Notes: generated by a model from the letters alone, not told the origin. Positions 1 to 13,577 are shown, numbered from the stretch's first letter. The stretch: DNA of 64,000 bases from Bacteroidales bacterium 52_46 (GCA_001915385.1 MNQK01000002.1:124001-188000); one strand, 5' to 3'. Numbers and translations: made by a program.

Positions 1-11
1 AACTTTTTCAT
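1..11 (-). CDS. First codons of a gene running off the left edge
   Basis: On the minus strand an ATG begins at position 11 and reads Met-Lys-Lys before the window ends. This is the usual opening of a signal peptide in this phylum. A -7-like box at 95-102 lies upstream in the same orientation, and the AraC-type regulator at 256-1920 is the next gene upstream, so this may be its target. Only three codons are visible; the call is an inference. Confidence 0.3.
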
Positions 12-94
12 ATCGTTGTGTTTATAATTGGAATTTCAGCGACTGCCGTTTTCGGGCAAACAGTGGATATATTTTTCCATGGTAATGATAGTCG

Positions 95-102
95 CAAATA
101 TA
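95..102 (-). promoter_or_regulatory. Possible -7 promoter box (TATATTTG)
   Basis: Minus-strand TATATTTG matches the Bacteroidetes -7 consensus TAnnTTTG. Transcription would start near 88, leaving about 77 nt before the ATG at 11. No convincing TTTG lies 19-21 bp upstream, so confidence is modest. Confidence 0.4.
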
Positions 103-255
103 AACACGTCAGTGTATCAAGCGGTTGTAAAAAACTTACAATCGCTTGACAAAAATTATCACAACGGCGAAAAACGCCTCATGCGGCCTGTCTGCATGTA
201 TGGCAACGGGTGTAATGACGTCATATACATGGTAATGGTAGCAGTCAATGAAAAA

Positions 256-1920
256 TCACGGGAAGATATCGGGATTGGCTTGGTACTCGGAGGGGGAACA
301 GCCGAAAGAGCGCTTGAAGGAATGGGAGAAGGCGCTCAGTTCATCGAAGCCGCATTCGCGGGCAACTTCGGATATTGTCATTGCCTTATTGTCGCGCAGC
401 AAGGTGACAGCACGGTTCATCTGAATGGCCGAGATAAAGGATTTCGGCAGTTTGCCCGTGGCTTCCACGAAGCGTCGACGGAATGTCTGTTCGCTCATAT
501 TCAGGCGCGAGGCTATATGTCCGATGCTGTATTCACGCCGGGCCAAACCATCGTTGACGGCTTCTATCACCAGCCTTTCAAAGTCGGATTTCGCATCGGG
601 GACAGCGGCATCATTTTCCGATAGAGCCTCCTCCCCTGTCCTGACGGGCGATGCATGAGTATAGGCAGCATATTCTATATTAGCCATAAGTTGCTTCAAC
701 TCATGCCGATAGCGTTTTACACGCCAATGATGCAACCAAATACCGGTTGCCACGCACAGAAGCAATATCACTCCGGCAATAATAAAATCGCGGCGCCGAT
801 TATTTTTGTGTGTTTCAATCTGTTCATTCAGGCGGTCGGTCTCAAATTCGACCTTATAACGGGCGAGCGCATCGGCCGAGGCCTCACGGTAAAGCGAATC
901 CTTCAGCAGATTGAATTCCTGCAACGCGATATGCGCACTGTCAGGATTTATTTTCCAATAGCTCTCATAAAGCCCCTGCAATGAATGGAGCCTGTTGTAC
1001 AGGTCGCCCATCCTATCGAACAGCCTGTCGGCTTCGCTGAAATATTTAACGGCTTCGCCGGGGCGGTGCTGCTTCAACAGCATGAATCCGAACTGGTTAT
1101 AATCGATGGCCAGCGAATGGCCGTTACCCGCGTCAATCAGCATGGGGAATGCTTTCCGGAAAACGGCCTCGGCTTCGCCGTACTTCTCCAGCCCCACGAG
1201 CGCCGTGGCTTTCTGCGACAACCGTATCGCCGCACGGGCCGGGCGCCCTGCCGCCGAATCTATTGCGTACGCTCCGTCGGCATATTCTACCGCCTTTTCA
1301 AATTCCCCTTTTTTATAGCAGGCTTCCGACGCCATGCCCATGAGTATGGTTTTACGAAGGGAATTAACAGCCTTGTCGGCATAGCGCATGCCTTCAAGGA
1401 TATATCTTTGAGCTGCATCGGGGTCATCGGCGGCAATATATGTCCCGGCAAGCGTGCTGTAGGTCGAAGAAATACGGTCGTTGTCGCCGCTGCGCAAATC
1501 TATATCCAGACATTCTTTTACATACTCTATAGCTGAGGCGAAATCGCCCGTCCTGATATAGAGCACGCCAAGGAGGTTGAGGCAGTCGGCTTTGGCATCG
1601 CTCGGCCCGTCGTAGAGGGGCAACGCTTTAAGGGCATAGCGCAGCGCCCGCTCATAGTCCTGGACATTGCAATACCACTCCCCACCCCAGTAATAGAACT
1701 GCTGGCTAACGGAATCGACCGGTACGGCGGCCGACATGACGACATCATCGTCTATGAAGCCGTCGGCACGCAATTCATAAAAAAACCGGTTAGCAATCAC
1801 TGTTTTGTTGTTGCTCCCGTCAAAATCATTAATCAGGCGCTCAATCTCGACCTCCGACGCTCCTCCTACAAATGATGCAAGGAGCATTGCGATTATTATA
1901 CTATATCTGATACTTAACAT
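256..1920 (-). CDS. Membrane-anchored TPR regulator with AraC-type DNA-binding domain
   Basis: A 554-residue protein. An N-terminal hydrophobic segment (about residues 3-22) looks like a signal peptide. Residues about 40-360 contain helical repeats of TPR type. A membrane helix follows at about 375-397, then a basic stretch and a C-terminal AraC/XylS helix-turn-helix domain (about 450-550) with the typical second-helix motif CGFDELSAFSHSFKRSFGCS. A periplasmic TPR sensor joined to a cytoplasmic DNA-binding domain is common in Bacteroidales nutrient regulators. The start at 1920 is preferred over an upstream in-frame ATG because it begins the signal peptide. The same architecture recurs at 43916-45622. 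The controlled gene is unknown; the one starting at 11 is a candidate by position. Confidence 0.85.
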   Translation of the reverse strand: MLSIRYSIIIAMLLASFVGGASEVEIERLINDFDGSNNKTVIANRFFYELRADGFIDDDVVMSAAVPVDSVSQQFYYWGGEWYCNVQDYERALRYALKALPLYDGPSDAKADCLNLLGVLYIRTGDFASAIEYVKECLDIDLRSGDNDRISSTYSTLAGTYIAADDPDAAQRYILEGMRYADKAVNSLRKTILMGMASEACYKKGEFEKAVEYADGAYAIDSAAGRPARAAIRLSQKATALVGLEKYGEAEAVFRKAFPMLIDAGNGHSLAIDYNQFGFMLLKQHRPGEAVKYFSEADRLFDRMGDLYNRLHSLQGLYESYWKINPDSAHIALQEFNLLKDSLYREASADALARYKVEFETDRLNEQIETHKNNRRRDFIIAGVILLLCVATGIWLHHWRVKRYRHELKQLMANIEYAAYTHASPVRTGEEALSENDAAVPDAKSDFERLVIEAVNDGLARREYSIGHIASRLNMSEQTFRRRFVEATGKLPKSFISAIQMNRAVTLLRDNKAMTISEVARECGFDELSAFSHSFKRSFGCSPSEYQANPDIFP

Positions 1921-2209
1921 AATTCTCTTCAGTATTTTCGTAGGTGTTGCGGGATAATCGCACTCAGAATCCGTATAAAAAGTTGAGTACAAATACATAT
2001 CTTACGGATACACACACCGTACGTTCCTACTGCCGGTTTGGAACTCCAGACAACAGGTATTGGTTTGCCAAAACCGTTGGCTTATTGCTAAGTTACAAAA
2101 TATTAGCGAGATAGCCAAATATTTTTCAGTATATATTCGGTAATGGCTCCGGTTCCGGGTGTTTTTTCACGTCGTGAGACAGATTATAATCAGCCGGCAT
2201 ATATACACT

Positions 2210-2241
2210 CAGGGGCAGGACGTGTTGCAGTCCTGCCCCTG
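2210..2241 (-). terminator. Hairpin after rpoC
   Basis: A perfect 12-bp stem (CAGGGGCAGGAC / GTCCTGCCCCTG) with an 8-nt loop lies 49 nt beyond the rpoC stop codon. It has no clear U-tract, so it may be an imperfect terminator or a 3'-end stabiliser of the rpoBC message. The rest of 1921-2289 shows no gene. Confidence 0.55.
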
Positions 2242-2289
2242 AAGTTCAAATATCAAAGTTATGTTTAACGGATTACGTTAATATTGGCG

Positions 2290-5200
2290 TTACTTGACTT
2301 CTTCGACGTTGTCTTCGACTTCCTGTGCGGTGGCGAAGACACCTTCGATGTCGTCTTTGCTGCCTACCACGAGGCGCTCGTATTCGCGCAGACCGGTACC
2401 TGCGGGTATCAGGTGGCCGCAGATTACGTTTTCCTTCATGCCCTCGAGGGTGTCGGTCTTGCCGTTGATGGCGGCTTCGTTGAGCACCTTGGTGGTTTCC
2501 TGGAAGGATGCTGCCGACATGAAGCTTGAGGTCTGGAGAGCGGCGCGGGTGATACCCTGGAGTATCTGCTCGGAGGTAGCGGGAACGGCGTCGCGCACTG
2601 TCACGGTGCGGAGGTCACGGCGCTTGAGAGCGGAGTTCTCGTCGCGGAGCTTGCGCGCGGTGATGATCTGACCGGGCTGGAGAGTCTCGCTGTCGCCGGC
2701 GTCGGTGACTACTTTCTTGCCCCAGATGCGGTCGTTCTCTTCCATGAAGTCGCGTTTGTCGACAATCTGCTGCTCGAGGAAGCAGGTGTCGCCCGGATCG
2801 ATGATGTTGACTTTGCGCATCATCTGGCGTACGATGACCTCGAAGTGCTTGTCGTTGATCTTCACACCCTGCATACGGTATACGTCCTGCACCTCGTTGA
2901 CGATGTATTCCTGCACTGCGGTCGGACCCATGATGTTGAGGATGTCGGTCGGAGTGATGGCACCGTCGGAGAGGGGTGTGCCGGCACGCACGTAGTCGTT
3001 TTCCTGCACGAGAATCTGCTTCGACAGGGGCACGAGGTATTTCTTCTCCTCGCCGATTTTCGAGATGACGGAGATTTCGCGGTTACCACGTTTCACTTTG
3101 CCGAAGCGTACCTCACCGTCGATTTCCGACACGATAGCGGGGTTCGACGGGTTGCGCGCCTCGAAGAGCTCGGTGACACGGGGCAGACCACCGGTGATGT
3201 CGCCGGCGCCACCTGCCGCGCGGGGTATCTTGACGAAGATTTCGCCGGTCTTGACATCGGCGCCTTCGTCGAGCATGAGGTGCGCGCCCACAGGAAGGGC
3301 GTAGGTCTTGAGGATAGTGCCGTCGCGGTCGACGATATTGACTTCGGGCACTTTCGTACGGTCTTTCGACTCGATGATAATCTTTTCGTGGAGACCTGAC
3401 TGCTCGTCGCGGTCGACACGGTATGTGACGTTCTCAACAAGGTTGGTGAACTGGAGCTTACCTGTGACTTCACTGACGATGACGGCGTTGAAGGGGTCCC
3501 ATTCGCAGATTACGTCGCCTTTCTTGACTTCGGCACCATCCTTGAAGTAGAGTTTCGAACCGTAGGGTATGTTGGCCGAAGTGAGCATCATGCGGGTGTT
3601 GGGATCGATGATGCGCATTTCGGCAAGACGGCCGATGACGACTTCGACATTCTGACCGTTGATGCCTACCTCGTCGGTAGTCACGGTACGGAGTTCCTCG
3701 ATTTCGAGCACACCGTTGTAGCGCGAAGTGAGGGTGGAGACGGCCGCGATGTTCGAGGCCACACCACCGACGTGGAATGTACGGAGTGTAAGCTGCGTAC
3801 CCGGCTCACCGATTGACTGCGCGGCGATGACACCGACAGCCTCGCCCATCTGCACGAGACGGTTGTTGGCAAGGTTGCGGCCGTAGCACTTGGCGCAGAC
3901 ACCTTTCTTCGACTCGCAGGTGAGCACCGAGCGGATTTCAACCGACTCGATGGGCGACGCGTTGATGCGGTCGGCAGCGGCGTCGTTGATTTCCTCGCCG
4001 GCGGCGACGATGATTTCGCCCGTGAGCGGGTCGACAATATCATGGACAGAAACACGGCCGAGGATACGTTCGCCAAGCGAAGCTACAACCTCGTCGTTGT
4101 TCTTGATTTCCTTGCATACGAGACCGCGGAGCGTACCGCAGTCCTCTTCGTGGATAATCACGTCGTGAGCCACGTCGACGAGACGACGGGTGAGGTAACC
4201 TGCGTCGGCAGTCTTCAACGCGGTATCGGCAAGACCCTTGCGCGCACCGTGGGTAGAGATGAAGTACTCGAGCACCGACAGACCCTCCTTGAAGTTTGCC
4301 AAAATCGGGTTCTCGATGATCTGACCGCCCTCTGCACCAGCTTTCTGCGGCTTGGCCATAAGACCACGCATACCGGCGAGCTGACGGATCTGGTCCTTCG
4401 AACCACGGGCACCCGAGTCGAGCATCATGAAGACTGAGTTGAAGCCCTGATTGGCTTCGGTCATCTGCTTCATGAGGATGTCGGTAAGGCGCGAGTTGAC
4501 GTGCGTCCAGATATCGATAATCTGGTTGTAGCGCTCGTTGTTGGTGATGAAACCCATAGAGTAGTTGTTCATCACTTCTTCCACCTGTGCGTAACCTTCG
4601 TTGACGATAGCCTCTTTCTCGGCGGGGATGATGACGTCGCCGAGGTTGAACGACAGGCCGCCCTTGAATGCCATCTTGTAACCGAGGTTCTTGATGTCGT
4701 CGAGGAACTGTGCCGAACGCGGGATACCGCATTTCTTGATTACCTTCGAGATGATGTTGCGCAATGATTTCTTCGAGAGGATTTCATTGACGTAGCCGAT
4801 TTCCTCGGGCACGAACTGGTTGACGAGCACACGGCCTACGGAGGTGTTCTCGACGAGATGCTTGATTTTGTTGCCGTTCTCGTCGACGTCGTCGACCATC
4901 ACCGACACGGGGGCGTGGAGCGTGACGCGGCCTTCGTTGTAGGCTATTTCAGCCTCTTCGGGGCCGTAGAATTTCAGGCCTTCGCCCTTGTCGCCCTTGC
5001 GGAGCTTGGTGATATAGTAGAGACCGAGCACCATGTCCTGCGAGGGCACGGTGATAGGTGCGCCGTTGGCGGGGTTGAGGATGTTGTGCGCGCCGAGCAT
5101 GAGCATCTGGGCTTCGAGGATAGCCTCGTTGCCGAGAGGCAAGTGGACTGCCATCTGGTCACCGTCGAAGTCGGCGTTGAATGCCGTACATGCGAGCGGG

Positions 5201-6579
5201 TGGAGCTGGATAGCCTTGCCCTCGATGAGCTTGGGCTGGAATGCCTGGATACCGAGACGGTGAAGAGTCGGGGCACGGTTGAGCAATACGGGGTGACCTT
5301 TCATCACGTGTTCCAGAATGTCCCATACTTCGGGCTTCTTCTGGTCGACCATCTTCTTGGCGCTCTTGACTGTCTTGACAGAACCGCGCTCGATGAGTTT
5401 GCGGATGATGAAGGGCTTGTAGAGCTCGGCGGCCATGTTCTTGGGGATACCGCACTCGTGCATCTTCAGCTCGGGGCCAACGACGATGACCGAACGGGCC
5501 GAGTAGTCAACACGCTTACCGAGAAGGTTCTGACGGAAACGCCCCTGCTTACCCTTGAGGCTGTCGCTCAATGATTTGAGAGGACGGTTGGCTTCGGTCT
5601 TGACGGCCGATGACTTGCGCGAGTTGTCGAGCAGAGAGTCGACGGCTTCCTGAAGCATGCGCTTCTCGTTGCGGAGGATGACGTCGGGAGCCTTGATTTC
5701 GATAAGGCGTTTCAGACGGTTGTTACGTATGATGACACGACGGTAAAGGTCGTTGAGGTCGGAAGTGGCGAAACGTCCGCCGTCGAGGGGCACGAGGGGA
5801 CGGAGTTCCGGCGGGATGACAGGCACAGCCTGGAGTATCATCCATTCGGGCTTGTTGCGGCCGCGCGACGCACGGAACGACTCCACGACCTGGAGGCGCT
5901 TGAGAGCCTCGGTCTTGCGCTGCTGCGAACCGTCCTTGGCCGCCTGGTCGCGCAGTTTATATGAAAGGCTGTCGAGGTCGAGGCGCTGCAGGAGCATGTA
6001 GATGGCCTCGGCGCCCATCTTGGCGATGAACTTGTCGGGGTCGCTGTCCTCGAGCTGCTGGTTGCCCTTGGGGAGCTTGTCGATGATGTCGAAGTACTCT
6101 TCCTCGGTAAGCAGATCGTTGGTCTCAACGCCTTCCACCACGCCGGGCTGCACCACGATGTAACGCTCGTAGTAGATGACGGCGTCGAGTTTCTTGGAAG
6201 GAAGACCGAGCAGGTAACCGATTTTATTGGGAAGGGAACGGAAATACCAGATATGAGCCACGGGAACCACGAGCTTGATGTGGCCCATGCGCTCGCGGCG
6301 CACTTTCTTTTCAGTAACTTCCACACCGCAACGGTCGCACACGATGCCTTTGTAGCGTATGCGCTTGTACTTTCCGCAATGGCATTCGTAGTCCTTTACC
6401 GGACCGAAAATGCGCTCGCAGAAAAGACCGTCGCGCTCGGGCTTGTATGTACGGTAGTTGATGGTTTCGGGTTTCAGCACCTCGCCGCTCGAGTTTTCAA
6501 GTATCTCCTCGGGCGAAGCAAGGCCGATGGTTATCTTGGAAAATCCGGTTTTTGTCTTATTATCTTTTTTAAAAGCCAT
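2290..6579 (-). CDS. rpoC: DNA-directed RNA polymerase beta' subunit
   Basis: A 1429-residue catalytic subunit of RNA polymerase. The N-terminal zinc-ribbon cysteines (CHCGKY...CDRCG, about residues 66-86), the Mg-binding active-site motif NADFDGDQMAVH (about 465-476), and a second cysteine cluster (CESKKGVCAKCYG) near the middle are all visible. The length is normal for Bacteroidetes. It is the last gene of the L11-L1-L10-L12-rpoB-rpoC unit, 106 nt after rpoB. No frame disruption is seen. Confidence 0.99.
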   Translation of the reverse strand: MAFKKDNKTKTGFSKITIGLASPEEILENSSGEVLKPETINYRTYKPERDGLFCERIFGPVKDYECHCGKYKRIRYKGIVCDRCGVEVTEKKVRRERMGHIKLVVPVAHIWYFRSLPNKIGYLLGLPSKKLDAVIYYERYIVVQPGVVEGVETNDLLTEEEYFDIIDKLPKGNQQLEDSDPDKFIAKMGAEAIYMLLQRLDLDSLSYKLRDQAAKDGSQQRKTEALKRLQVVESFRASRGRNKPEWMILQAVPVIPPELRPLVPLDGGRFATSDLNDLYRRVIIRNNRLKRLIEIKAPDVILRNEKRMLQEAVDSLLDNSRKSSAVKTEANRPLKSLSDSLKGKQGRFRQNLLGKRVDYSARSVIVVGPELKMHECGIPKNMAAELYKPFIIRKLIERGSVKTVKSAKKMVDQKKPEVWDILEHVMKGHPVLLNRAPTLHRLGIQAFQPKLIEGKAIQLHPLACTAFNADFDGDQMAVHLPLGNEAILEAQMLMLGAHNILNPANGAPITVPSQDMVLGLYYITKLRKGDKGEGLKFYGPEEAEIAYNEGRVTLHAPVSVMVDDVDENGNKIKHLVENTSVGRVLVNQFVPEEIGYVNEILSKKSLRNIISKVIKKCGIPRSAQFLDDIKNLGYKMAFKGGLSFNLGDVIIPAEKEAIVNEGYAQVEEVMNNYSMGFITNNERYNQIIDIWTHVNSRLTDILMKQMTEANQGFNSVFMMLDSGARGSKDQIRQLAGMRGLMAKPQKAGAEGGQIIENPILANFKEGLSVLEYFISTHGARKGLADTALKTADAGYLTRRLVDVAHDVIIHEEDCGTLRGLVCKEIKNNDEVVASLGERILGRVSVHDIVDPLTGEIIVAAGEEINDAAADRINASPIESVEIRSVLTCESKKGVCAKCYGRNLANNRLVQMGEAVGVIAAQSIGEPGTQLTLRTFHVGGVASNIAAVSTLTSRYNGVLEIEELRTVTTDEVGINGQNVEVVIGRLAEMRIIDPNTRMMLTSANIPYGSKLYFKDGAEVKKGDVICEWDPFNAVIVSEVTGKLQFTNLVENVTYRVDRDEQSGLHEKIIIESKDRTKVPEVNIVDRDGTILKTYALPVGAHLMLDEGADVKTGEIFVKIPRAAGGAGDITGGLPRVTELFEARNPSNPAIVSEIDGEVRFGKVKRGNREISVISKIGEEKKYLVPLSKQILVQENDYVRAGTPLSDGAITPTDILNIMGPTAVQEYIVNEVQDVYRMQGVKINDKHFEVIVRQMMRKVNIIDPGDTCFLEQQIVDKRDFMEENDRIWGKKVVTDAGDSETLQPGQIITARKLRDENSALKRRDLRTVTVRDAVPATSEQILQGITRAALQTSSFMSAASFQETTKVLNEAAINGKTDTLEGMKENVICGHLIPAGTGLREYERLVVGSKDDIEGVFATAQEVEDNVEEVK

Positions 6580-6619
6580 ATTCTGTAAAAAAGCTGATTA
6601 TATTTTCTGAGGAAAGCCC

Positions 6620-6644
6620 GGCAGAATATCGGCGATATTCTGCC
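6620..6644 (-). other. Hairpin between rpoB and rpoC
   Basis: A perfect 11-bp stem (GGCAGAATATC / GATATTCTGCC) with a 3-nt loop sits midway in the 106-nt rpoB-rpoC gap. There is no U-tract, so an RNA-processing or stability element is more likely than a terminator. Confidence 0.5.
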
Positions 6645-6685
6645 CGGCGTCTCTGATATGGTGATTGCTAACGTGGTGTCAGGGC

Positions 6686-10498
<3,813 letters not shown>

Positions 10499-10549
10499 CT
10501 AAAAAATATTGCGTAGATTAGTGAACTTGAATTAATAATGAACACAATA

Positions 10550-10583
10550 AGGTTAAGAATCATCTTACGATGACTCTTAACCT
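10550..10583 (-). other. Hairpin in the rplL-rpoB gap
   Basis: An 8-bp stem (AGGTTAAG / CTTAACCT), a 2-nt internal loop, then a 5-bp stem (TCATC / GATGA) closed by a 4-nt loop. It lacks a U-tract. Its position matches that of the partial attenuator and RNase III site known between rplL and rpoB in enterobacteria, so it may set the ratio of ribosomal protein to polymerase expression. That role is inferred. Confidence 0.55.
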
Positions 10584-10606
10584 AATCGCCTGAATATCAG
10601 GCAATA

Positions 10607-10981
10607 TTATTTCAGTTCAACTTCAGCACCAGCCTCTTCAAGTTGTTTCTTGAGGCCTTCGGCGTCTGCTTTGGAGATACCTTCCTTAACTACAGAAGGA
10701 GCACCGTCTACCAATTCCTTGGCTTCTTTCAGACCAAGACCGGTAAGTTCTTTCACGAGCTTAACAACACCGAGTTTGCTTGCGCCGGCGCTCTTAAGAA
10801 CTACGTCAAAAGCTGTTTTCTCTTCAGCAGCGGGTGCGCCTGCTGCGGGACCGGCTGCTACTGCTACTGCAGCTGCTGCAGGTTCGATACCGTACTCGTC
10901 TTTGAGAATCTGAGCAAGTTCGTTTACTTCCTTTACTGAGAGGTTAACTAATTGTTCTGCAAAAGCTTTCAAATCTGCCAT
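10607..10981 (-). CDS. rplL: 50S ribosomal protein L7/L12
   Basis: A 124-residue acidic stalk protein. It has an N-terminal dimerisation helix (MADLKAFAEQLVNLSVKEV), an Ala/Gly/Pro hinge (about residues 36-52), and the C-terminal factor-binding domain (FDVVLKSAGASKLGVVKLVKE, GLGLKEAKELVD). It lies 35 nt after rplJ, in the usual L10-L12 order. Confidence 0.98.
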   Translation of the reverse strand: MADLKAFAEQLVNLSVKEVNELAQILKDEYGIEPAAAAVAVAAGPAAGAPAAEEKTAFDVVLKSAGASKLGVVKLVKELTGLGLKEAKELVDGAPSVVKEGISKADAEGLKKQLEEAGAEVELK

Positions 10982-11016
10982 TTTTGTATGATTTAATTTG
11001 TTTGTTTTCTTTTTTA

Positions 11017-11538
11017 TTACTCTTTGTTTGATAATGTCTCAAGGATACCGTGAAGCTTGTTACCACCCGACTGAAGGGCAGAAACAACGTTCTTGGCAGG
11101 CGATTGCAGCAACGCGATGACGTCTGCAATAAGCTCGTTCTTGCTCTTGATTTTCGAGAGGGTGTCGAGCTGGTCCTCGCCTACGTAGATAGTTTCCTCT
11201 ACATAAGCCGCTTTGAGGCGGGGAAGGGGTTGATCCTTTTTCTGCATCTTCTTGAGCAGCTTGGCCGGCGCATTGCCCGTATTCGAGCAAAGCAGCGAGG
11301 TAGAGCCGTGAAGCACAGAATAAATTTCGCTGAAATCGAAATCAATGCTCTCCAAAGCTTTGTGAAGCAAAGTGTTCTTTACGACGAGCAGTTTGATGTC
11401 GTCCTGAAAACAAGCCTTGCGCAGTTCGCTTGTAGCCTCAGCGTCCAATCCGGCAGTTTCTGCGAGATAGAAGCAACTGTAGCTGTTGAGAGTCTCTTTG
11501 ATTTGGTCAATTATGATTGCTTTATCTTCCTTTTTCAT
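11017..11538 (-). CDS. rplJ: 50S ribosomal protein L10
   Basis: A 173-residue protein that anchors L7/L12 to the ribosome. The N-terminal RNA-binding part (MKKEDKAIIIDQIKETL, YLAETAGLDA...LRK) and the conserved KNTLLHKALE segment are recognisable, and the C-terminal helix that binds L12 dimers is present. In other bacteria L10(L12)4 represses its own leader; no such structure was identified in the 21-nt gap after rplA. Confidence 0.97.
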   Translation of the reverse strand: MKKEDKAIIIDQIKETLNSYSCFYLAETAGLDAEATSELRKACFQDDIKLLVVKNTLLHKALESIDFDFSEIYSVLHGSTSLLCSNTGNAPAKLLKKMQKKDQPLPRLKAAYVEETIYVGEDQLDTLSKIKSKNELIADVIALLQSPAKNVVSALQSGGNKLHGILETLSNKE

Positions 11539-11559
11539 TTCTTCGTCTCGTTAAATGGA

Positions 11560-12255
11560 TTAAACGTCAATGCTCTTGGTGTCAACCTTTACACCGGGAC
11601 TCATTGTGCTCGAAAGATAAACGCTCTTGATATATGTACCTTTGGCTGCGGCCGGTTTGAGCTTGATAAGAGTGTTGATGAACTCGCGAGCATTGTCTTT
11701 CATCTGCTCGGCGGTAAATGACACTTTACCAATCGAAGAGTGAACGATACCGTTCTTGTCGACCTTGAAGTCGATCTTACCCTTCTTGACTTCCTCTACA
11801 GCCTTTGCAACGTCAACTGTTACAGTACCGCTCTTGGGGTTAGGCATAAGTCCGCGCGGACCGAGTACACGGGCCACAGCACCGATCTTACCCATGACTG
11901 CGGGCTGAGCAATGATGACATCAACGTCGAGCCAGCCGCCCTTGATCTTGTCGATATATTCTTCAAGGCCTACATAGTCGGCACCTGCTGCTGTAGCAGC
12001 GGCCTCAGCATCGGGATTGCAAAGTACAAGCACTTTGACCTGTTTGCCGGTTCCGTGGGGAAGTGTTACCACGCCACGTACCATTTGATTGGCTTTTCGG
12101 GGATCTACGCCAAGACGCACGTCAATATCAAGTGAGGCATCAAATTTGGTATAGGTGATTTCCTTTACCTTTTCTGCCGCTTCCGCAAGTGTGTACGCCT
12201 TCCCAGCTTCAATCTTCTCTAAAGCCAACTTTTGATTCTTTGTAAGTTTACCCAT
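11560..12255 (-). CDS. rplA: 50S ribosomal protein L1
   Basis: A 231-residue L1-stalk protein of normal length. It contains the family motifs DVRLGVDPRKANQMVRG, GPRGLMPNPKSGTV and GKIDFKVDKNGIVHSSIGK. It starts 15 nt after the rplK stop. L1 often regulates the L11-L1 unit by binding a leader mimic of 23S rRNA; this was not resolved here. Confidence 0.98.
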   Translation of the reverse strand: MGKLTKNQKLALEKIEAGKAYTLAEAAEKVKEITYTKFDASLDIDVRLGVDPRKANQMVRGVVTLPHGTGKQVKVLVLCNPDAEAAATAAGADYVGLEEYIDKIKGGWLDVDVIIAQPAVMGKIGAVARVLGPRGLMPNPKSGTVTVDVAKAVEEVKKGKIDFKVDKNGIVHSSIGKVSFTAEQMKDNAREFINTLIKLKPAAAKGTYIKSVYLSSTMSPGVKVDTKSIDV

Positions 12256-12270
12256 GTCAATTGAAGTTTA

Positions 12271-12714
12271 TTAGTTATTTTCAGGGAACGCCCCTTTTAC
12301 GGTGATACCCATGCTTCTGGCTGTTCCGGCAACCATCTTCATCGCAGACTCTACCGTGAAGCAATTCAAATCAGGCATTTTATCTTCAGCAATCGCTTTC
12401 ACCTGCTCCCAAGTGATCTCTGCCACCTTCGTACGGTTTGGCTGAGCCGAACCACTCTTTTTCTTGGAGGCTTCCAGCAACTGGATAGCCACAGGAGGGG
12501 TCTTTACAACGAAGTCAAAGCTCTTGTCGGTGTAGTAAGTGATTACTACAGGAAGCACTTTGCCTGCCTTGTCCTGGGTGCGGGCATTGAATTGCTTGCA
12601 AAACTCCATGATATTGATGCCCTTCGAACCCAAGGCGGGACCTACTGGCGGCGATGGATTTGCTGCTCCACCTTTAATCTGCAATTTGATCTGTCCAGCA
12701 ATTTCTTTAGCCAT
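12271..12714 (-). CDS. rplK: 50S ribosomal protein L11
   Basis: A 147-residue L11 with the proline-rich N-terminal motif GGAANPSPPVGPALGSKGINIMEFCK (only partly typical of thiopeptide-binding L11) and the C-terminal rRNA-binding domain ending VAGTARSMGITVKG. It follows nusG in the standard nusG-rplK-rplA order. Confidence 0.98.
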   Translation of the reverse strand: MAKEIAGQIKLQIKGGAANPSPPVGPALGSKGINIMEFCKQFNARTQDKAGKVLPVVITYYTDKSFDFVVKTPPVAIQLLEASKKKSGSAQPNRTKVAEITWEQVKAIAEDKMPDLNCFTVESAMKMVAGTARSMGITVKGAFPENN

Positions 12715-12783
12715 TTCTAATTACTATTTTAATTTGTTTGTTTGGTGCATGACTCGCTACGGGGTTTCATGTTCGTAACCACA

Positions 12784-13347
12784 TTACGCCTCTCGCAATT
12801 CACGCTCTACCTGCGAATTTTCCAACTCCAGCGGAGTCTTCCTGCCAAAAATCTTCACCTCTACCTTCAGTTTCTTCTTCTCGGGATAGACGTCGATGAT
12901 TTCGCCGATGAAGCCGGTGAACGGGCCATAGTTCACCTTGACGCTCTCTCCGACCATATAGTCGTTGACGCCTTCTTCGGGGATTTCATTGAGGTCGTCG
13001 GCAGTGCCGAGCATCCTCATCACCTCGCTCTCGCGAAGCGCCTCGGGCTTGGCGTCCTTGCCTCTTCCCTTTAGAAAATCGATAACGTTGGTCGTGTTAC
13101 GCAGTATATGCATAACCTCGCCCTGAAGGTCGGCCTCTACAAAAACATAACCGGAATAAAGGTTCTTTTCTTTAATCACCTTTTTCCCGTTGCGCACAGT
13201 GAGTACCTTTTCAGTGGGTATCAACACTTGAAACAGATAGTTGCCAAGGTCGGTGTTGCGCATCTGAGCGTCGAGCACCTCTTTCACCTTTGCCTCTTTT
13301 CCTGAAATGGCACGCAGCACGTACCATGCCTTCTTAGATTCAGCCAT
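12784..13347 (-). CDS. nusG: Transcription termination/antitermination factor NusG
   Basis: A 187-residue protein. The NGN domain opens with KAWYVLRAISGKEAKVKEVL, and the C-terminal KOW motif (GESVKVNYGPFTGFIGEI) lies at about residues 125-145. The RNA-polymerase- and ribosome-binding functions are known for the family. It starts 21 nt after secE. Confidence 0.97.
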   Translation of the reverse strand: MAESKKAWYVLRAISGKEAKVKEVLDAQMRNTDLGNYLFQVLIPTEKVLTVRNGKKVIKEKNLYSGYVFVEADLQGEVMHILRNTTNVIDFLKGRGKDAKPEALRESEVMRMLGTADDLNEIPEEGVNDYMVGESVKVNYGPFTGFIGEIIDVYPEKKKLKVEVKIFGRKTPLELENSQVERELREA

Positions 13348-13368
13348 CGATCAATCCACTTTCAGAGG

Positions 13369-13563
13369 TTACTGGGGATAAACGAATCCCGTTAAATGTT
13401 GCCATACAAAGTCAATCAAAAAGATTATCAGTGCGATAATCACGGAAGCAATCATGACGATGCATGCGCTCTTTATCAACTGCTTTCTGGTAGGCCAAGA
13501 AGTCTTATACCTGAGTTCGGCATAGGACTCCTCTATATTCGTAAGTAGTTTTAGTTTTTTCAT
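13369..13563 (-). CDS. secE: Preprotein translocase subunit SecE
   Basis: A 64-residue short-form SecE: an amphipathic N-terminal helix with the conserved ELRYKTSWPTRKQL segment, then one membrane helix (about residues 33-53). It is the small stabilising subunit of the SecYEG channel. It lies between tRNA-Trp and nusG, as in many bacteria. Confidence 0.96.
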   Translation of the reverse strand: MKKLKLLTNIEESYAELRYKTSWPTRKQLIKSACIVMIASVIIALIIFLIDFVWQHLTGFVYPQ

Positions 13564-13577
13564 TTTAAAAATTTTAG

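Noticed and set aside
28..1536. Open frames on the plus strand opposite the AraC/TPR regulator
   Set aside because: They lie antisense to a well-supported gene, have no promoter or family resemblance, and reflect its codon bias.
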